Position numbers and translations under genes: made by a program. 64,000 bases of DNA from NCBI GenBank assembly GCA_900316665.1, contig ONDV01000003.1:26345-90344 (forward strand). The letters are read 5' to 3'. Below are positions 9,298 to 18,320 of this stretch, piece after piece. The notes under the pieces were generated by a model. It saw only the letters and a list, made by a program, of their open reading frames with translations. It ran no database searches and had not been told where the DNA came from. The first letter of the stretch is position 1. The number at the start of each line of letters is the position of its first letter. The DNA comes from an uncultured Lachnospiraceae bacterium (GTDB lineage: Bacteria > Bacillota > Clostridia > Lachnospirales > Lachnospiraceae).

Positions 9298-9789
9298 TCA
9301 TTTGATTTTATTTAAATATCGAACAAGTTCAGCTGATACAATACCGTTAAACAGTCCGGTCAGAAGTCCTCCCATCAAAAGAGGGGGAAGATAATAATAT
9401 AGTGCCGGACTTTTTAGAATAATGATTGCCATGACAAGCTGACCTGTATTATGGCAGACCCCTCCGGCAGCAGATATTGAGAGTACGCTCAATATTTTGG
9501 TCTTCTTAAGAAGCCACATGACAAAAAAACTTAAAAGTCCGCCAGAAATACTGAATAGGAAACTTAAAGGTGAACCAAATAATACAGACGACAATATTAT
9601 CCTTATTATATCAGTAAGAAACGCGTCAACAGTACCGCCAGAATAAAGAAGAATCACTATTATAAGATTCGACAGTCCAATCTTTATACCCGGAACAGGC
9701 ACAAAAGAAGGTATCATAGATTCAAGATAAGATAATATCATAGCAAGTGATACAGAAATACCGATAACAGTTATCTTTTTTATCTTCAT
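9298..9789 (-). CDS. Gx transporter family membrane protein (HepT-component-I-like)
   Basis: About 163 residues with five hydrophobic helices. The family signatures are SYLESMIPSFVPVPGIKIGL near the N-terminus and GGVCHNTGQLVMA in the middle. These match the Gx transporter family (Pfam Hpre_diP_synt_I), long annotated as heptaprenyl diphosphate synthase component I but now thought to be an ECF-like S component of unknown substrate. ATG 9789 is preferred to GTG 9798 because AGGTGA lies about 7 bases before it. It regularly follows a NusG domain II gene, as here, and both are often found with Rnf genes. Confidence 0.83.
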   Translation of the reverse strand: MKIKKITVIGISVSLAMILSYLESMIPSFVPVPGIKIGLSNLIIVILLYSGGTVDAFLTDIIRIILSSVLFGSPLSFLFSISGGLLSFFVMWLLKKTKILSVLSISAAGGVCHNTGQLVMAIIILKSPALYYYLPPLLMGGLLTGLFNGIVSAELVRYLNKIK

Positions 9790-9794
9790 ATATA

Positions 9795-10175
9795 TCACCT
9801 GGCAATAGAATCAAAATCCTGCTTTGTACCGGATCTTACAGTAATAACAATTTTATGAGGAAGGCAGGCGATGGTCTCTCCGTTTTTTGACTTTTTCCCT
9901 TCCCTGACACAAGATTTATCCGGACAGGTAGCATAAATCATTCTTACAGAGTTTCCTTTTATTTCTATTATATTCTCAGGTTTTTTCTCGGGTATTCTGA
10001 TTTCCCTGTCAATATTCAGAGGATAGCTTCCATACACTTTCCCATCCACCCGGATCTCGGCACTGCTCCCAGACGCCTGCTTCCTGAAATAAACGAAAAA
10101 GAAAGATGCTCCAATGATTACAGTCAACGCAATAAGGAAAACCACATCTGCTTTATTAAAAAGCGGCTCTTTCAT
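9795..10175 (-). CDS. NusG domain II-containing membrane-anchored protein
   Basis: 126 residues from ATG 10175, which overlaps the miaB stop as ATGA. One N-terminal transmembrane helix (about residues 8-26) is followed by a small extracytoplasmic beta domain. Its conserved end contains CPDKSCVREGK and IACLPHKIVI: two cysteines spaced five apart and a third about 15 residues later, typical of NusG domain II (Pfam NusG_II). Function is unknown. Its partner is the Gx transporter just downstream. Confidence 0.82.
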   Translation of the reverse strand: MKEPLFNKADVVFLIALTVIIGASFFFVYFRKQASGSSAEIRVDGKVYGSYPLNIDREIRIPEKKPENIIEIKGNSVRMIYATCPDKSCVREGKKSKNGETIACLPHKIVITVRSGTKQDFDSIAR

Positions 10176-11608
10176 ACCACGGCCGTTCCCATATAGTAAA
10201 AGCCTCTGCATTCATCGAGACGAACAGGAATGATCTTTCCTATAAGATCTTTCGAACCTTTTAGATGAACCACAGAATTATTATCAAGTCTTCCGGTGAC
10301 GGAGAATGGATCTTCCCTGTCGATTTCTTCTATAAGGACATCCTTTACAGAGCCCTCAAGCTCCATGGCTTTCTCTCGTCCTATCGTCTGAACTTCTTGT
10401 AATAACCTTTGAAATCTGTCTTTTACTACCTCAGCCGGTATCTGGTTCTCGCTTAAAGCCGCTCTTGTACCTGACCGTTTGGAATATTCAAAAGTAAAGG
10501 CGCTGTCAAAACGTGCTGTTCTGACTACATCCATTGTTTCCTCAAAATCCTCTTCCGTCTCTCCGGGATATCCGACAATAATATCTGTGGAAATTGATGC
10601 GTCAGGAATATTCTTTCTTATCTTTTCCACCAGGGACAGATATTTTTCCTTGTCATAGTGTCTGTTCATATCAGAAAGGATACGAGATGATCCTGACTGA
10701 AGCGGCAGATGGATATGATGACAGACATGCTCCGATTCAGCGATCGCTTTAATAAGATCATCAGAAAGATCCTTGGGATGCGAAGTCATGAATCTGATTC
10801 TCTTGATCCCGTCAACCTTATCAGCCATTCTGAGAAGATCTGAAAAAGAGACGGGCTCATCCAAAGTTTTCCCATACGAATTCACATTCTGTCCCAGAAG
10901 CATTACCTCGACTGCACCTGATTGAACATCACGCTCGATTTCTCTTATAACATCTATCGGTTTTCTGCTTCTCTCCCGTCCTCTCACATACGGTACTATG
11001 CAATAACTGCAGAAATTATTGCAGCCGTACATGATGTTGACTCCGGCCTTGAAGCTGTATGTCTGTACCTCAGGCAGATCCTCCACGATCCTGTCATCGG
11101 ATTCTTCGACAAAAATGGCAGTACTGTCGGATTGACGGCTCATATACATTAGTTCTGCAAGCCTGTAAACATTGAAAGTACCGAAAACCATATCTATAAA
11201 AGGATAACTCTTCCGTATTTTTTCTATTATCCTCTTCTCCTGCATCATACATCCGCACAGATATATCTTCATCTCCGGATTTTTCTTCTTGTATCCGGAC
11301 AAGACTCCAATACGGCCGAACACTCTGTTGTCAGCATTTTCCCTGACTGTGCATGTGTTATAGATTACAAGATCAGCATTTTCATCCTCTGAAGGTATAT
11401 ATCCTATCTCGTTTAATACTCCGCGGAGCTTCTCTGAATCTCTCGCATTCATCTGGCAGCCGAAAGTCGTCACATGGTATGTAAGCTGACGACCGAGCTC
11501 TTTTTCTTTTTCAAGAAGAATCTCCCGATCTTTATTTATAAAAAATAATTGTCTCTCCGGTTCTGTATCCGGAATAATTTCTCTATTTTCTGATCTGACC
11601 ATTTCCAT
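10172..11608 (-). CDS. miaB: tRNA-2-methylthio-N6-dimethylallyladenosine synthase MiaB
   Basis: 478 residues. The N-terminal MTTase domain carries cysteines in [22 protein letters not shown] and LCGCMMQ. The radical-SAM motif is [20 protein letters not shown] (CxxxCxxC), and a C-terminal TRAM domain closes the protein. It methylthiolates i6A37 in tRNAs. The start at 11608 overlaps the proA end by 26 bases with no clear ribosome site, so translation is probably coupled; ATG 11602 is possible. Confidence 0.97.
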   Translation of the reverse strand: MEMVRSENREIIPDTEPERQLFFINKDREILLEKEKELGRQLTYHVTTFGCQMNARDSEKLRGVLNEIGYIPSEDENADLVIYNTCTVRENADNRVFGRIGVLSGYKKKNPEMKIYLCGCMMQEKRIIEKIRKSYPFIDMVFGTFNVYRLAELMYMSRQSDSTAIFVEESDDRIVEDLPEVQTYSFKAGVNIMYGCNNFCSYCIVPYVRGRERSRKPIDVIREIERDVQSGAVEVMLLGQNVNSYGKTLDEPVSFSDLLRMADKVDGIKRIRFMTSHPKDLSDDLIKAIAESEHVCHHIHLPLQSGSSRILSDMNRHYDKEKYLSLVEKIRKNIPDASISTDIIVGYPGETEEDFEETMDVVRTARFDSAFTFEYSKRSGTRAALSENQIPAEVVKDRFQRLLQEVQTIGREKAMELEGSVKDVLIEEIDREDPFSVTGRLDNNSVVHLKGSKDLIGKIIPVRLDECRGFYYMGTAVV

Positions 11609-12848
11609 AAATCTTATATTTCGTACTTGTAAGCGCCTTCAGTCCCATAGGTCCTCTGGCATGAATTTTCTGTGTGCTTATTCCAATCTCTGCGCCGAAT
11701 CCGAATTCGTGTCCGTCTGTAAAACGTGTGCTTGCATTCACATATACGCAGGCGCTGTCCACCAGATTCAGGAATTTCTCGGCATGATTGTAATCAGTGG
11801 TTACTATTGTCTCAGAGTGTCCGGTATTGTATTTATTAATATGACTTATTGCCTCATCAACATTGTCGACAGATTTCACCGAGAGAATATAGTCAAGATA
11901 TTCCCTGCCGAAATCCTCATCAGTTGCTTTTGTGGCGTTATCAAGATATTTTCCTGCATCACTGTCACATCTTAATTCCACATGATAAGGAGAAAGCCTC
12001 TTTGAAAGTAACGGAAGAAATTCCTTTTCAATGCTTCTGTTTATGACAAGCGACTCGCAAGCATTGCATACTCCGATTCTCTGAGTCTTGGCATTCTCAA
12101 TTATATCAAGTGCCATATCCATATCGCAAGGATCGTCTACATATACATGACAGTTGCCTGTTCCGGTCTCTATAACAGGTATCGTAGAATTCTCGACTAC
12201 AGATTTTATCAGCCCTGCTCCTCCTCTGGGAATAAGAAGATCCACATAATCTCTCATCTTCATAAACTGCCGTGTAATTTCATGACGGTTATCTGTAATA
12301 AGACCGGCAGCTCCCTCAGGCAGATCCTCTTTTTTCAGTGCTTTTTTCAGTGATTCTATAATAGCCTTATTTGAATTTGCTGCTGCGCTTCCGCCCTTTA
12401 ATATCACTGCATTTCCTGTCTTCATACAAAGGCCGAATACATCAGCGGTTACATTGGGTCTGGCTTCATAGATCACACCGATCACACCGATGGGCACACG
12501 AACCTGCTCGATCTTGAGACCATTGGGACGAATAATAGTATCAATCACCTCTCCGACAGGATCCGGAAGATCTGCGACTTCTCTAAGGCCGTCAGCCATT
12601 GATTTGATTCGTTTTTCATCCAGATACAGTCTGTCCTTAAGACCATCCGGCATATTGTTCGCTTCGGCTTTTTCCATATCAGATTGATTTTCACGTATTA
12701 TCAAATCACGATCCCGCTCCAAAGCAGAGGCTGCAGTCAAAAGGAGACTCTTTTTCTTTATCGGATTTAGAAGAGAAATTGCAGATGCGGCAGCTTTAGC
12801 ATCACGGCATATATCTGTTAATGTTTTATCAGTCTCTTTTTCTTCCAT
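11583..12848 (-). CDS. proA: Glutamate-5-semialdehyde dehydrogenase (gamma-glutamyl phosphate reductase)
   Basis: 421 residues of the aldehyde dehydrogenase superfamily. Signatures are [30 protein letters not shown] and [13 protein letters not shown], which holds the catalytic cysteine; the C-terminus has [20 protein letters not shown]. It makes glutamate semialdehyde for proline synthesis using NADPH. The ATG at 12848 with TGAGG before it is preferred over an ATG at 12860 that has no ribosome site. No proB is adjacent. A possible promoter (TTGAAC, 18 bases, TATAAA at 12864-12893) lies just upstream. Confidence 0.96.
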   Translation of the reverse strand: MEEKETDKTLTDICRDAKAAASAISLLNPIKKKSLLLTAASALERDRDLIIRENQSDMEKAEANNMPDGLKDRLYLDEKRIKSMADGLREVADLPDPVGEVIDTIIRPNGLKIEQVRVPIGVIGVIYEARPNVTADVFGLCMKTGNAVILKGGSAAANSNKAIIESLKKALKKEDLPEGAAGLITDNRHEITRQFMKMRDYVDLLIPRGGAGLIKSVVENSTIPVIETGTGNCHVYVDDPCDMDMALDIIENAKTQRIGVCNACESLVINRSIEKEFLPLLSKRLSPYHVELRCDSDAGKYLDNATKATDEDFGREYLDYILSVKSVDNVDEAISHINKYNTGHSETIVTTDYNHAEKFLNLVDSACVYVNASTRFTDGHEFGFGAEIGISTQKIHARGPMGLKALTSTKYKIYGNGQIRK

Positions 12849-12992
12849 GTCTAACCTCATTTTTTTATAATAACATCAGCTTTTCAAGTTCAAGAAGAAC
12901 CATGATAAGTCTTGTATATATTTTTTATGATTACGGCATGATCAAAATTGCTACGCAACTTATTGACAATAATCGTAACATAAAATCAGGAT

Positions 12993-13023
12993 ATAAAAAA
13001 GGGCTCCGCCTTTTGCAGAGCCC
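12993..13023 (-). terminator. Terminator of the rnf operon
   Basis: On the minus strand a 9-bp stem GGGCTCTGC/GCGGAGCCC (one G-T pair, loop AAAAG) is followed by six T, 6 bases after the rnfB stop. The 150 bases from here to proA hold only the possible proA promoter. Confidence 0.85.
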
Positions 13024-13028
13024 AAAAA

Positions 13029-13844
13029 TCAATCGGCTTTTCTGACCGTTCCCGGCTGCAGCTTTATTATCTTCCTTGGACATTTGGAAGCGCATATACC
13101 GCAGCCCGTGCATTTATCCTGATCAATATAGGCAATATTATCATTTACATGAACAGCATCGGAAGGACAATTCTTCTCGCATATCTTACATGCTATACAG
13201 CCTACGCTGCAGGATTCCATCACTGTTTTGCCCTTGTCTTCATTACGACATGACACTATGTAGGCGCTGTCATAAGGCACAAGCTCTATAAGATGCTGAG
13301 GGCATTCCTTCACGCATTTGCCGCAGGCCTTGCACTTTTCCTTGTCTACTACGGCTATTCCGTCCACTATATGGATCGCATCAAAATCACATACTTTTAC
13401 ACATGAACCGTATCCCATACATCCGTAGACACATTTCTTTGGAGTACCGCCGGGAATCATGCTGACGGCCCTGCAATCTTTAGTGCCTGTGTATTCATAT
13501 CTCTTTCCGGCTTTTTTGCAGTCACCGCTGCAGCGAACATATGCTACTTTTCTAACTTCTTCTCCGGCATCTACACCCATGATGCCGCTTATTATTTTTG
13601 CTACCGGAGCACCGCCCACCGGACATTGTCCGACAGGAGCTTTACCTGTAGCAATGGCGTGTGCCAGAGCAGAGCACCCGGCAAAACCGCATCCGCCACA
13701 GTTGTTTCCCGGCAGAGCATCAAGAACTGCCGCTTCTTTTTCATCGACTTTTACTTCAAATTTACCGGCTGCGAATGTAAGAAAGAAACCTATGATACAT
13801 CCTGTAGCGCCTACTACAATGGTTGCAATTATTATTCCTGTCAT
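13029..13844 (-). CDS. rnfB: Rnf complex subunit RnfB (multi-cluster ferredoxin protein)
   Basis: 271 residues: an N-terminal membrane helix (about 3-24), an Fe-S domain with NNCGGCGFAGCSALA, then several ferredoxin-type motifs. These include CKACGKCVKECP, CIACKICEKNCP and CTGCGICASKCP, plus a further cysteine group around CVYGCMGYGSC. RnfB takes electrons from reduced ferredoxin and hands them into the complex. It is the last gene of rnfCDGEAB, nine bases after rnfA, with a GGAGG site. Confidence 0.97.
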   Translation of the reverse strand: MTGIIIATIVVGATGCIIGFFLTFAAGKFEVKVDEKEAAVLDALPGNNCGGCGFAGCSALAHAIATGKAPVGQCPVGGAPVAKIISGIMGVDAGEEVRKVAYVRCSGDCKKAGKRYEYTGTKDCRAVSMIPGGTPKKCVYGCMGYGSCVKVCDFDAIHIVDGIAVVDKEKCKACGKCVKECPQHLIELVPYDSAYIVSCRNEDKGKTVMESCSVGCIACKICEKNCPSDAVHVNDNIAYIDQDKCTGCGICASKCPRKIIKLQPGTVRKAD

Positions 13845-13853
13845 AGTTCCTCC

Positions 13854-14429
13854 TTAAATAATTCCGGAGAATCCGAAAAACGCTATTGCCATAAGTCCTG
13901 CAGTCAAAACCACGATTCCTGTTCCCTGAAAAGCATGAGGAATATCGTTATCTTCAATCTTCTCACGAACACCTGCCATCATTATTATGGCAATCGCGAA
14001 ACCTGCAGAAACTCCGAATCCATACAAAGTACCTGTGCCGACATTATATTTGTAATCCACAATGTTTAATGCTGTACCAAGGACACAGCAGTTTGTAGTA
14101 ATAAGCGGCAGATATATTCCAAGAGATTTGTAAAGATTTTTGACATATTTCTTCAGGAACATCTCTATGAATTGAACCAGAGCAGCTATTACCAGAATGA
14201 AAACTATAGTATTCAGATAATCAAGTCCCAGGGGCTTCAAAATAAAGTCATGAATAAGACCGATTACCAGTGAAGAAAGTGTTACGACGAAAATTACCGA
14301 TCCGCCCATGCCGGCTGCAGTGTTTACCTTTTTTGAAACTCCGAGGAAAGGACAGAGTCCGAGGAACTGACTGAGCACGACATTATTAACAATAGCCGCG
14401 GAGATTAAAATAAGAATAAGTTGTTTCAT
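13854..14429 (-). CDS. rnfA: Rnf complex subunit RnfA
   Basis: 191 residues, six membrane helices. The signature VLSQFLGLCPFLGVSKK near the N-terminus and TTNCCVLGTALNIVD in the middle carry the conserved cysteines that bind a membrane-embedded [2Fe-2S] cluster together with RnfE. It forms the core of ion translocation. ATGA overlap with rnfE couples the two, which are homologous inverted partners. Confidence 0.97.
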   Translation of the reverse strand: MKQLILILISAAIVNNVVLSQFLGLCPFLGVSKKVNTAAGMGGSVIFVVTLSSLVIGLIHDFILKPLGLDYLNTIVFILVIAALVQFIEMFLKKYVKNLYKSLGIYLPLITTNCCVLGTALNIVDYKYNVGTGTLYGFGVSAGFAIAIIMMAGVREKIEDNDIPHAFQGTGIVVLTAGLMAIAFFGFSGII

Positions 14430-15187
14430 GACTTACCTCCTTCAGCTTTTCCGGCCTCATCAGCTTCTCTGGTGTTAAGTTTTCCGGCGCATGACGATCT
14501 GAGCGCGCATGAAGAGCATTCACCTGTCATAATGCATCCGGCTGCCGGAGCAAGAGGCTTGCCTTTTTTTGCCATCTTCTCTCTTACTTCTTTCATTACT
14601 GCTACCAGTATGGATAGAACAAAGAAGGCTCCAGGTGCCAGGACAAATATTGTGATTGGAGTAAAACCAGCCTTGCCGGAAGCCTGATCAGCAAGCGGAA
14701 GAACCTGAAATCCCAGGATCTTGCCGGAACCTAAAAGCTCACGGACAAGCCCTATTGTTGAAATCGACATGGTAAATCCGAGACCCATGCCAAGTCCGTC
14801 GAAGATGGACGGAATGACCGGATTCTTTGATGCATATGCTTCAGCACGACCGAGAATAATGCAGTTTACAACTATAAGAGGTATATATATACCAAGAGCA
14901 TCGTTAAGAGAAGGCATGAAGCCTTCGATCAGGAACTGCACTATGGTCACAAGCGAAGCCACAATTACTATATATGCAGGCATTCTGACCGTATCAGGAA
15001 TAACTTTCCGAAGCGCTGATATAATGAGGTTTGACATTACAAGAACTACGGTAGTCGAAAGTCCCATGCCAAGTCCGTTCATTACGGATGTGGTAACGGC
15101 AAGCGTAGGACACATACCGAGCATCAGCACTACAGTAGGATTTTCTTTTATAAGTCCGTTATACAGACGTTCAACAGGCTTATTCAT
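14426..15187 (-). CDS. rnfE: Rnf complex subunit RnfE with cysteine-rich C-terminal tail
   Basis: 253 residues. Membrane core with NPTVVLMLGMCPTLAVTTS and VVNCIILGRAEAYA, the RnfE pattern that mirrors RnfA. Residues beyond about 205 form a soluble tail with four cysteines in CIMTGECSSC followed by ALRSSC (spacing x5, x2, x5) and a charged end. ATG 15187 is chosen over GTG 15196 because GGAGGTGAT lies 4-12 bases before it. The tail may hold a metal or Fe-S cluster; this is inference. Confidence 0.96.
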   Translation of the reverse strand: MNKPVERLYNGLIKENPTVVLMLGMCPTLAVTTSVMNGLGMGLSTTVVLVMSNLIISALRKVIPDTVRMPAYIVIVASLVTIVQFLIEGFMPSLNDALGIYIPLIVVNCIILGRAEAYASKNPVIPSIFDGLGMGLGFTMSISTIGLVRELLGSGKILGFQVLPLADQASGKAGFTPITIFVLAPGAFFVLSILVAVMKEVREKMAKKGKPLAPAAGCIMTGECSSCALRSSCAGKLNTREADEAGKAEGGKS

Positions 15188-15818
15188 TCTTATCACCTCC
15201 TGAGACTAATTTTGACTTGTAATATTCAAAACCGGCATTGACGCCGCCTGTCATGGCGCGGCTGGTTATGGTTGCTCCGCTCATGGCGTCTATATCAGTC
15301 TTCTTTTTTCCGGTTCCTTTTACTACCTCAAGTTTTCCGACTTTCAGTCCTTTGAACTGATCACAGAAATCCTTGTCTGATTTCGGATCATCAGACGCAG
15401 CTCTCATTCCGAGTCCTGCTGTCTCATGTATCTCAGTGATGGAGTATCCGTTCATAACGCCCTTATCTGTAACGCCCATGGAGAAGGTGATATCTCCGCC
15501 ATATCCCTTGTGGCTGACTACAGTAATGACGTATCCGAGATGTTTCCCGGATTTATCAACAGCATTCATAGCGTTTAATATTTCGTCATCCTTATAACCT
15601 TTTTTTCGGATAAGAGATGTAGCTTCTTTTTTGTCAAAGCCCTTTACCTTGCTGAATGAATCCGCTTTTTCAAAAACATTCCTGTAAGCGTCCTGAGTAG
15701 CCTTCTCTCTTGCCTGCTTTATGGGATTCTTTGTAATCTCATGAACCGCTCCAAGAGAAACACCGGAGATAAGTGTAATAAGAGTAAGGATAAGAGCGTC
15801 TTTTACGTTTTTCTTCAT
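15180..15818 (-). CDS. rnfG: Rnf complex subunit RnfG (covalent FMN protein)
   Basis: 212 residues: one N-terminal membrane helix (about 8-26) and an extracytoplasmic FMN-binding domain. The flavinylation motif SGAT is at 180-183, with Thr183 the predicted attachment site for FMN by ApbE. Also typical are GLGMRAASDD and GYGGDITFSMGV. It passes electrons across the outer face of the complex. The stop overlaps the rnfE start. No apbE gene is visible in the window. Confidence 0.97.
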   Translation of the reverse strand: MKKNVKDALILTLITLISGVSLGAVHEITKNPIKQAREKATQDAYRNVFEKADSFSKVKGFDKKEATSLIRKKGYKDDEILNAMNAVDKSGKHLGYVITVVSHKGYGGDITFSMGVTDKGVMNGYSITEIHETAGLGMRAASDDPKSDKDFCDQFKGLKVGKLEVVKGTGKKKTDIDAMSGATITSRAMTGGVNAGFEYYKSKLVSGGDKNE

Positions 15819-16765
15819 TTTTCCACTCCTTCCTCAGGTTTTCTTCTGGGAATACCGAATGCCTTCGGGACAGTAATTCTCTCAATAAGAGGTACAAGAA
15901 TATTGGAGAAGATGATCGCATACGAGACACCTTCTGCTGAAGAGCCGAAGATTCTGAAAATACCGGTAAGCACTCCGAGAAGTATGCCATAAATTATCTG
16001 TCCGGATGTGGTAATAGGACTTGTGACATAATCCGTAGCCATGAAGAAGGCTCCAAGAATCAGACCTCCTCCGCAGATCTCTGCTGCTATGAAATTCGGA
16101 TCAAAGCCATGTCCTCCGAAAAGTCCGGCAAAAATCGCAAATGTTATTATATAGGCAGCCGGGATCCTTAAGTTTATAACTCCGGTCATCAGAAGGATCG
16201 CTGCGCCGATAAGGAGAGCTACTACTGATGTTTCGCCTATTGTACCAGGTTCATTTCCAAGAAACATCTTCAGCACATTTACGGACTGACCGCTTTTTAA
16301 AACCGCAAGAGGCGTAGCGCCTGTTACACCATCATAAGTAAACGAGGTCATCGGCTGGGTAAAACTGATCAAGAGGAAACATCTGGCTGCAAGGGCAGGG
16401 TTCATAAAATTCTGCCCCAGTCCTCCGAACAACATCTTTACAACTATGATTGCAAATACGCTTCCGAGTACCGGTATAAAAAAAGGTACCGTAGAAGACA
16501 GGTTCAAAGCCAGAAGAAGTCCGGTCACAACAGCAGAAAGATCTGAGATCGTACTCTCCATATGCAGTATTTTCTCATATACCCATTCAGACAATACCGC
16601 GCTGGCGACGGAAAGAATAATTATAATAAGAGCTCTGAGTCCAAAATTCATTATACCGGTAAAGGTAGCCGGCAAAAGTGATATTATGACCAGAAGCATG
16701 ATCTTTCCGGTATCGATTTTCTCCCTCACATGAGGAGAAGATGTGACATGTATTAAATTACTCAA
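15815..16765 (-). CDS. rnfD: Rnf complex subunit RnfD (membrane flavoprotein)
   Basis: 316 residues with about nine helices. FGGLGQNFMNPALAARCFLL and GVTGATPLAVLK are family signatures; the threonine of GATPL is the expected covalent FMN site. It forms the membrane flavin path with RnfG. The start is TTG at 16765, placed seven bases after AGGAGGAG; no ATG fits better. It overlaps rnfG by ATGA. Confidence 0.96.
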   Translation of the reverse strand: MSNLIHVTSSPHVREKIDTGKIMLLVIISLLPATFTGIMNFGLRALIIIILSVASAVLSEWVYEKILHMESTISDLSAVVTGLLLALNLSSTVPFFIPVLGSVFAIIVVKMLFGGLGQNFMNPALAARCFLLISFTQPMTSFTYDGVTGATPLAVLKSGQSVNVLKMFLGNEPGTIGETSVVALLIGAAILLMTGVINLRIPAAYIITFAIFAGLFGGHGFDPNFIAAEICGGGLILGAFFMATDYVTSPITTSGQIIYGILLGVLTGIFRIFGSSAEGVSYAIIFSNILVPLIERITVPKAFGIPRRKPEEGVEK

Positions 16766-16783
16766 AATATTTCTCCTCCTTTC

Positions 16784-18103
16784 TCACTTTTTCTTTTTCT
16801 TATCTGCCAGGATCTGCTTTTTCATTGTCTTTATATCCTGAGCCAGAGGTCTTCTGGCAGGACATACAAAACTGCAGCTGCCGCACTCGATACATTCAAG
16901 TCCGTACCACTTTTCAAACTGTTCTGCCTTTTTATGTTCAGAAAATTTTGCAAGACGTGAAGGAACCAGTCTCTCGGGACATGCCTCCACACATCTGCCG
17001 CAGTTTATGCAGGCAGTCGTCTCATACTTTGATGCTTCATCATCTGAGAAAACAAGCAGAGCTGATGTAGTTCTTGTTGTCGGAACATCAAGATTAAACA
17101 TGGAAAATCCCATCATAGGACCGCCTGAAATGTATTTTTCAGGTTCTTTTATTGTCCCGCCGGCAGCTGAGAGAAGTTCGGAAAAAGATGTGCCTATCTT
17201 GATCCTGAAATTACGAGGCTCGCAGACGGCGTCGCCTGAAACAGTAAATATACGATCCATTACAGGCTTGCCTTCGATGACGGCATCTCTGATTGCGCAT
17301 AGAGTTGCTACGTTGTCAACTATACAGCCGGCATCAGCGGGCAGCATTTTAGAATTAATGTCACGTCCTGTCACTGCATGAATAATCTGACGCTCACCGC
17401 CCTGAGGATATTTTGTCTTCAGCGGGCAAACGCTTATGCGATCTTCTTTGTCAGTAAGCTTTCTTAATCGAGAGATACAGTCAGGCTTATTATCTTCTAC
17501 TGCGAGATACCCCTGGGCCTTGGGAAAAATTTTCAGAACGATCTTCATCCCCGCGACAAGCTTTTCAGGTTCCTCCATCATGATCCTGTAATCGCTGGTA
17601 AGATAGGGCTCGCATTCAGCACAGTTTGCAATTATAGTATCAATCTTATCAGGATCCTTAGGAGATAATTTGACATGAGTAGGAAATCCTGCGCCGCCCA
17701 TGCCGGCTACGCCTGCATTTTTGATCTTGTCTATTATCTCCTCTTTGGAAATAAGATCCGGATCTGATGGCTTGAAGTCCGCCTCCTTATATTCGCCATC
17801 ATTTTCAATAACGATCGACTCACAGAGAGTACCTGTAGCTGTAGCGCGTTTTTCAATAGTCTTCACTGTTCCGGATACAGAAGAAAATATCGGCGCCGAT
17901 ACAAAACCTCCGGCTTCCGCTATCATCTGCCCCCTCAGCACATGGTCACCTGCCTCTACTATAGGCTTGGCCGGTGCTCCGATATGCTGTGAAACAGGGA
18001 ATACCATCTCACCCTCCGGGAGCAGATCCCTGACCGGCTTATCTTTGGAGAGATCCTTTCCCTCATAGGGATGAACCCCGCCTCTGAATGTGTGCAAAGC
18101 CAT
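16784..18103 (-). CDS. rnfC: Rnf complex subunit RnfC (NADH-binding, Fe-S)
   Basis: 439 residues. An N-terminal barrel (TFRGGVHPYEGKDLSKDKP) precedes the FMN/NADH fold with GVAGMGGAGFPTHVKLSP and ECEPYLTSDYRIMMEEPE. A ferredoxin part follows, with CINCGRCVEACPERLVPSR and CIECGSCSFVCPARRPL. This soluble subunit reduces NAD+. It is the first gene of the operon, with AAGGAGG nine bases before the ATG. Confidence 0.97.
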   Translation of the reverse strand: MALHTFRGGVHPYEGKDLSKDKPVRDLLPEGEMVFPVSQHIGAPAKPIVEAGDHVLRGQMIAEAGGFVSAPIFSSVSGTVKTIEKRATATGTLCESIVIENDGEYKEADFKPSDPDLISKEEIIDKIKNAGVAGMGGAGFPTHVKLSPKDPDKIDTIIANCAECEPYLTSDYRIMMEEPEKLVAGMKIVLKIFPKAQGYLAVEDNKPDCISRLRKLTDKEDRISVCPLKTKYPQGGERQIIHAVTGRDINSKMLPADAGCIVDNVATLCAIRDAVIEGKPVMDRIFTVSGDAVCEPRNFRIKIGTSFSELLSAAGGTIKEPEKYISGGPMMGFSMFNLDVPTTRTTSALLVFSDDEASKYETTACINCGRCVEACPERLVPSRLAKFSEHKKAEQFEKWYGLECIECGSCSFVCPARRPLAQDIKTMKKQILADKKKKK

Positions 18104-18171
18104 GAATCACATCCTCCTTTTCATAATCATCTGACTTTTGCCGTTGACCTTGTCTCCGGCAATGTATACAT

Positions 18172-18180
18172 ATTATAACA
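18172..18180 (-). promoter_or_regulatory. Extended -10 promoter of the rnf operon
   Basis: On the minus strand TGTTATAAT (18172-18180) is a perfect extended -10. The -35 at 17 bases (TTATTC) is weak. The predicted start near 18165 leaves a leader of about 60 bases before rnfC. Confidence 0.6.
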
Positions 18181-18285
18181 CTATATACGATTGTGAATAA
18201 GTAAAAGTAAGCAAAACATCAGCAAAATTTATAAAATTCTTCTACATAAAAAATCATGATCAGAAACATTTTATGATAATAATGA

Positions 18286-18313
18286 TTGTCAGTATATTTT
18301 TTTACGATATAAT
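18286..18313 (+). promoter_or_regulatory. Near-consensus promoter placing +1 on the ATG of the nuclease gene
   Basis: TTGTCA (18286-18291) and a perfect TATAAT (18308-18313) are 16 bases apart. The ATG at 18321 begins eight bases after the -10, where transcription normally starts, so the mRNA would have no leader. Confidence 0.7.
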
Positions 18314-18320
18314 CAAATCT

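Noticed and set aside
13459..14069. Long plus-strand open frames opposite rnfA/rnfB
   Set aside because: They are antisense to clear Rnf genes, have no ribosome sites and give serine/proline-rich sequences with no fold; they follow from the codon bias of the real genes.
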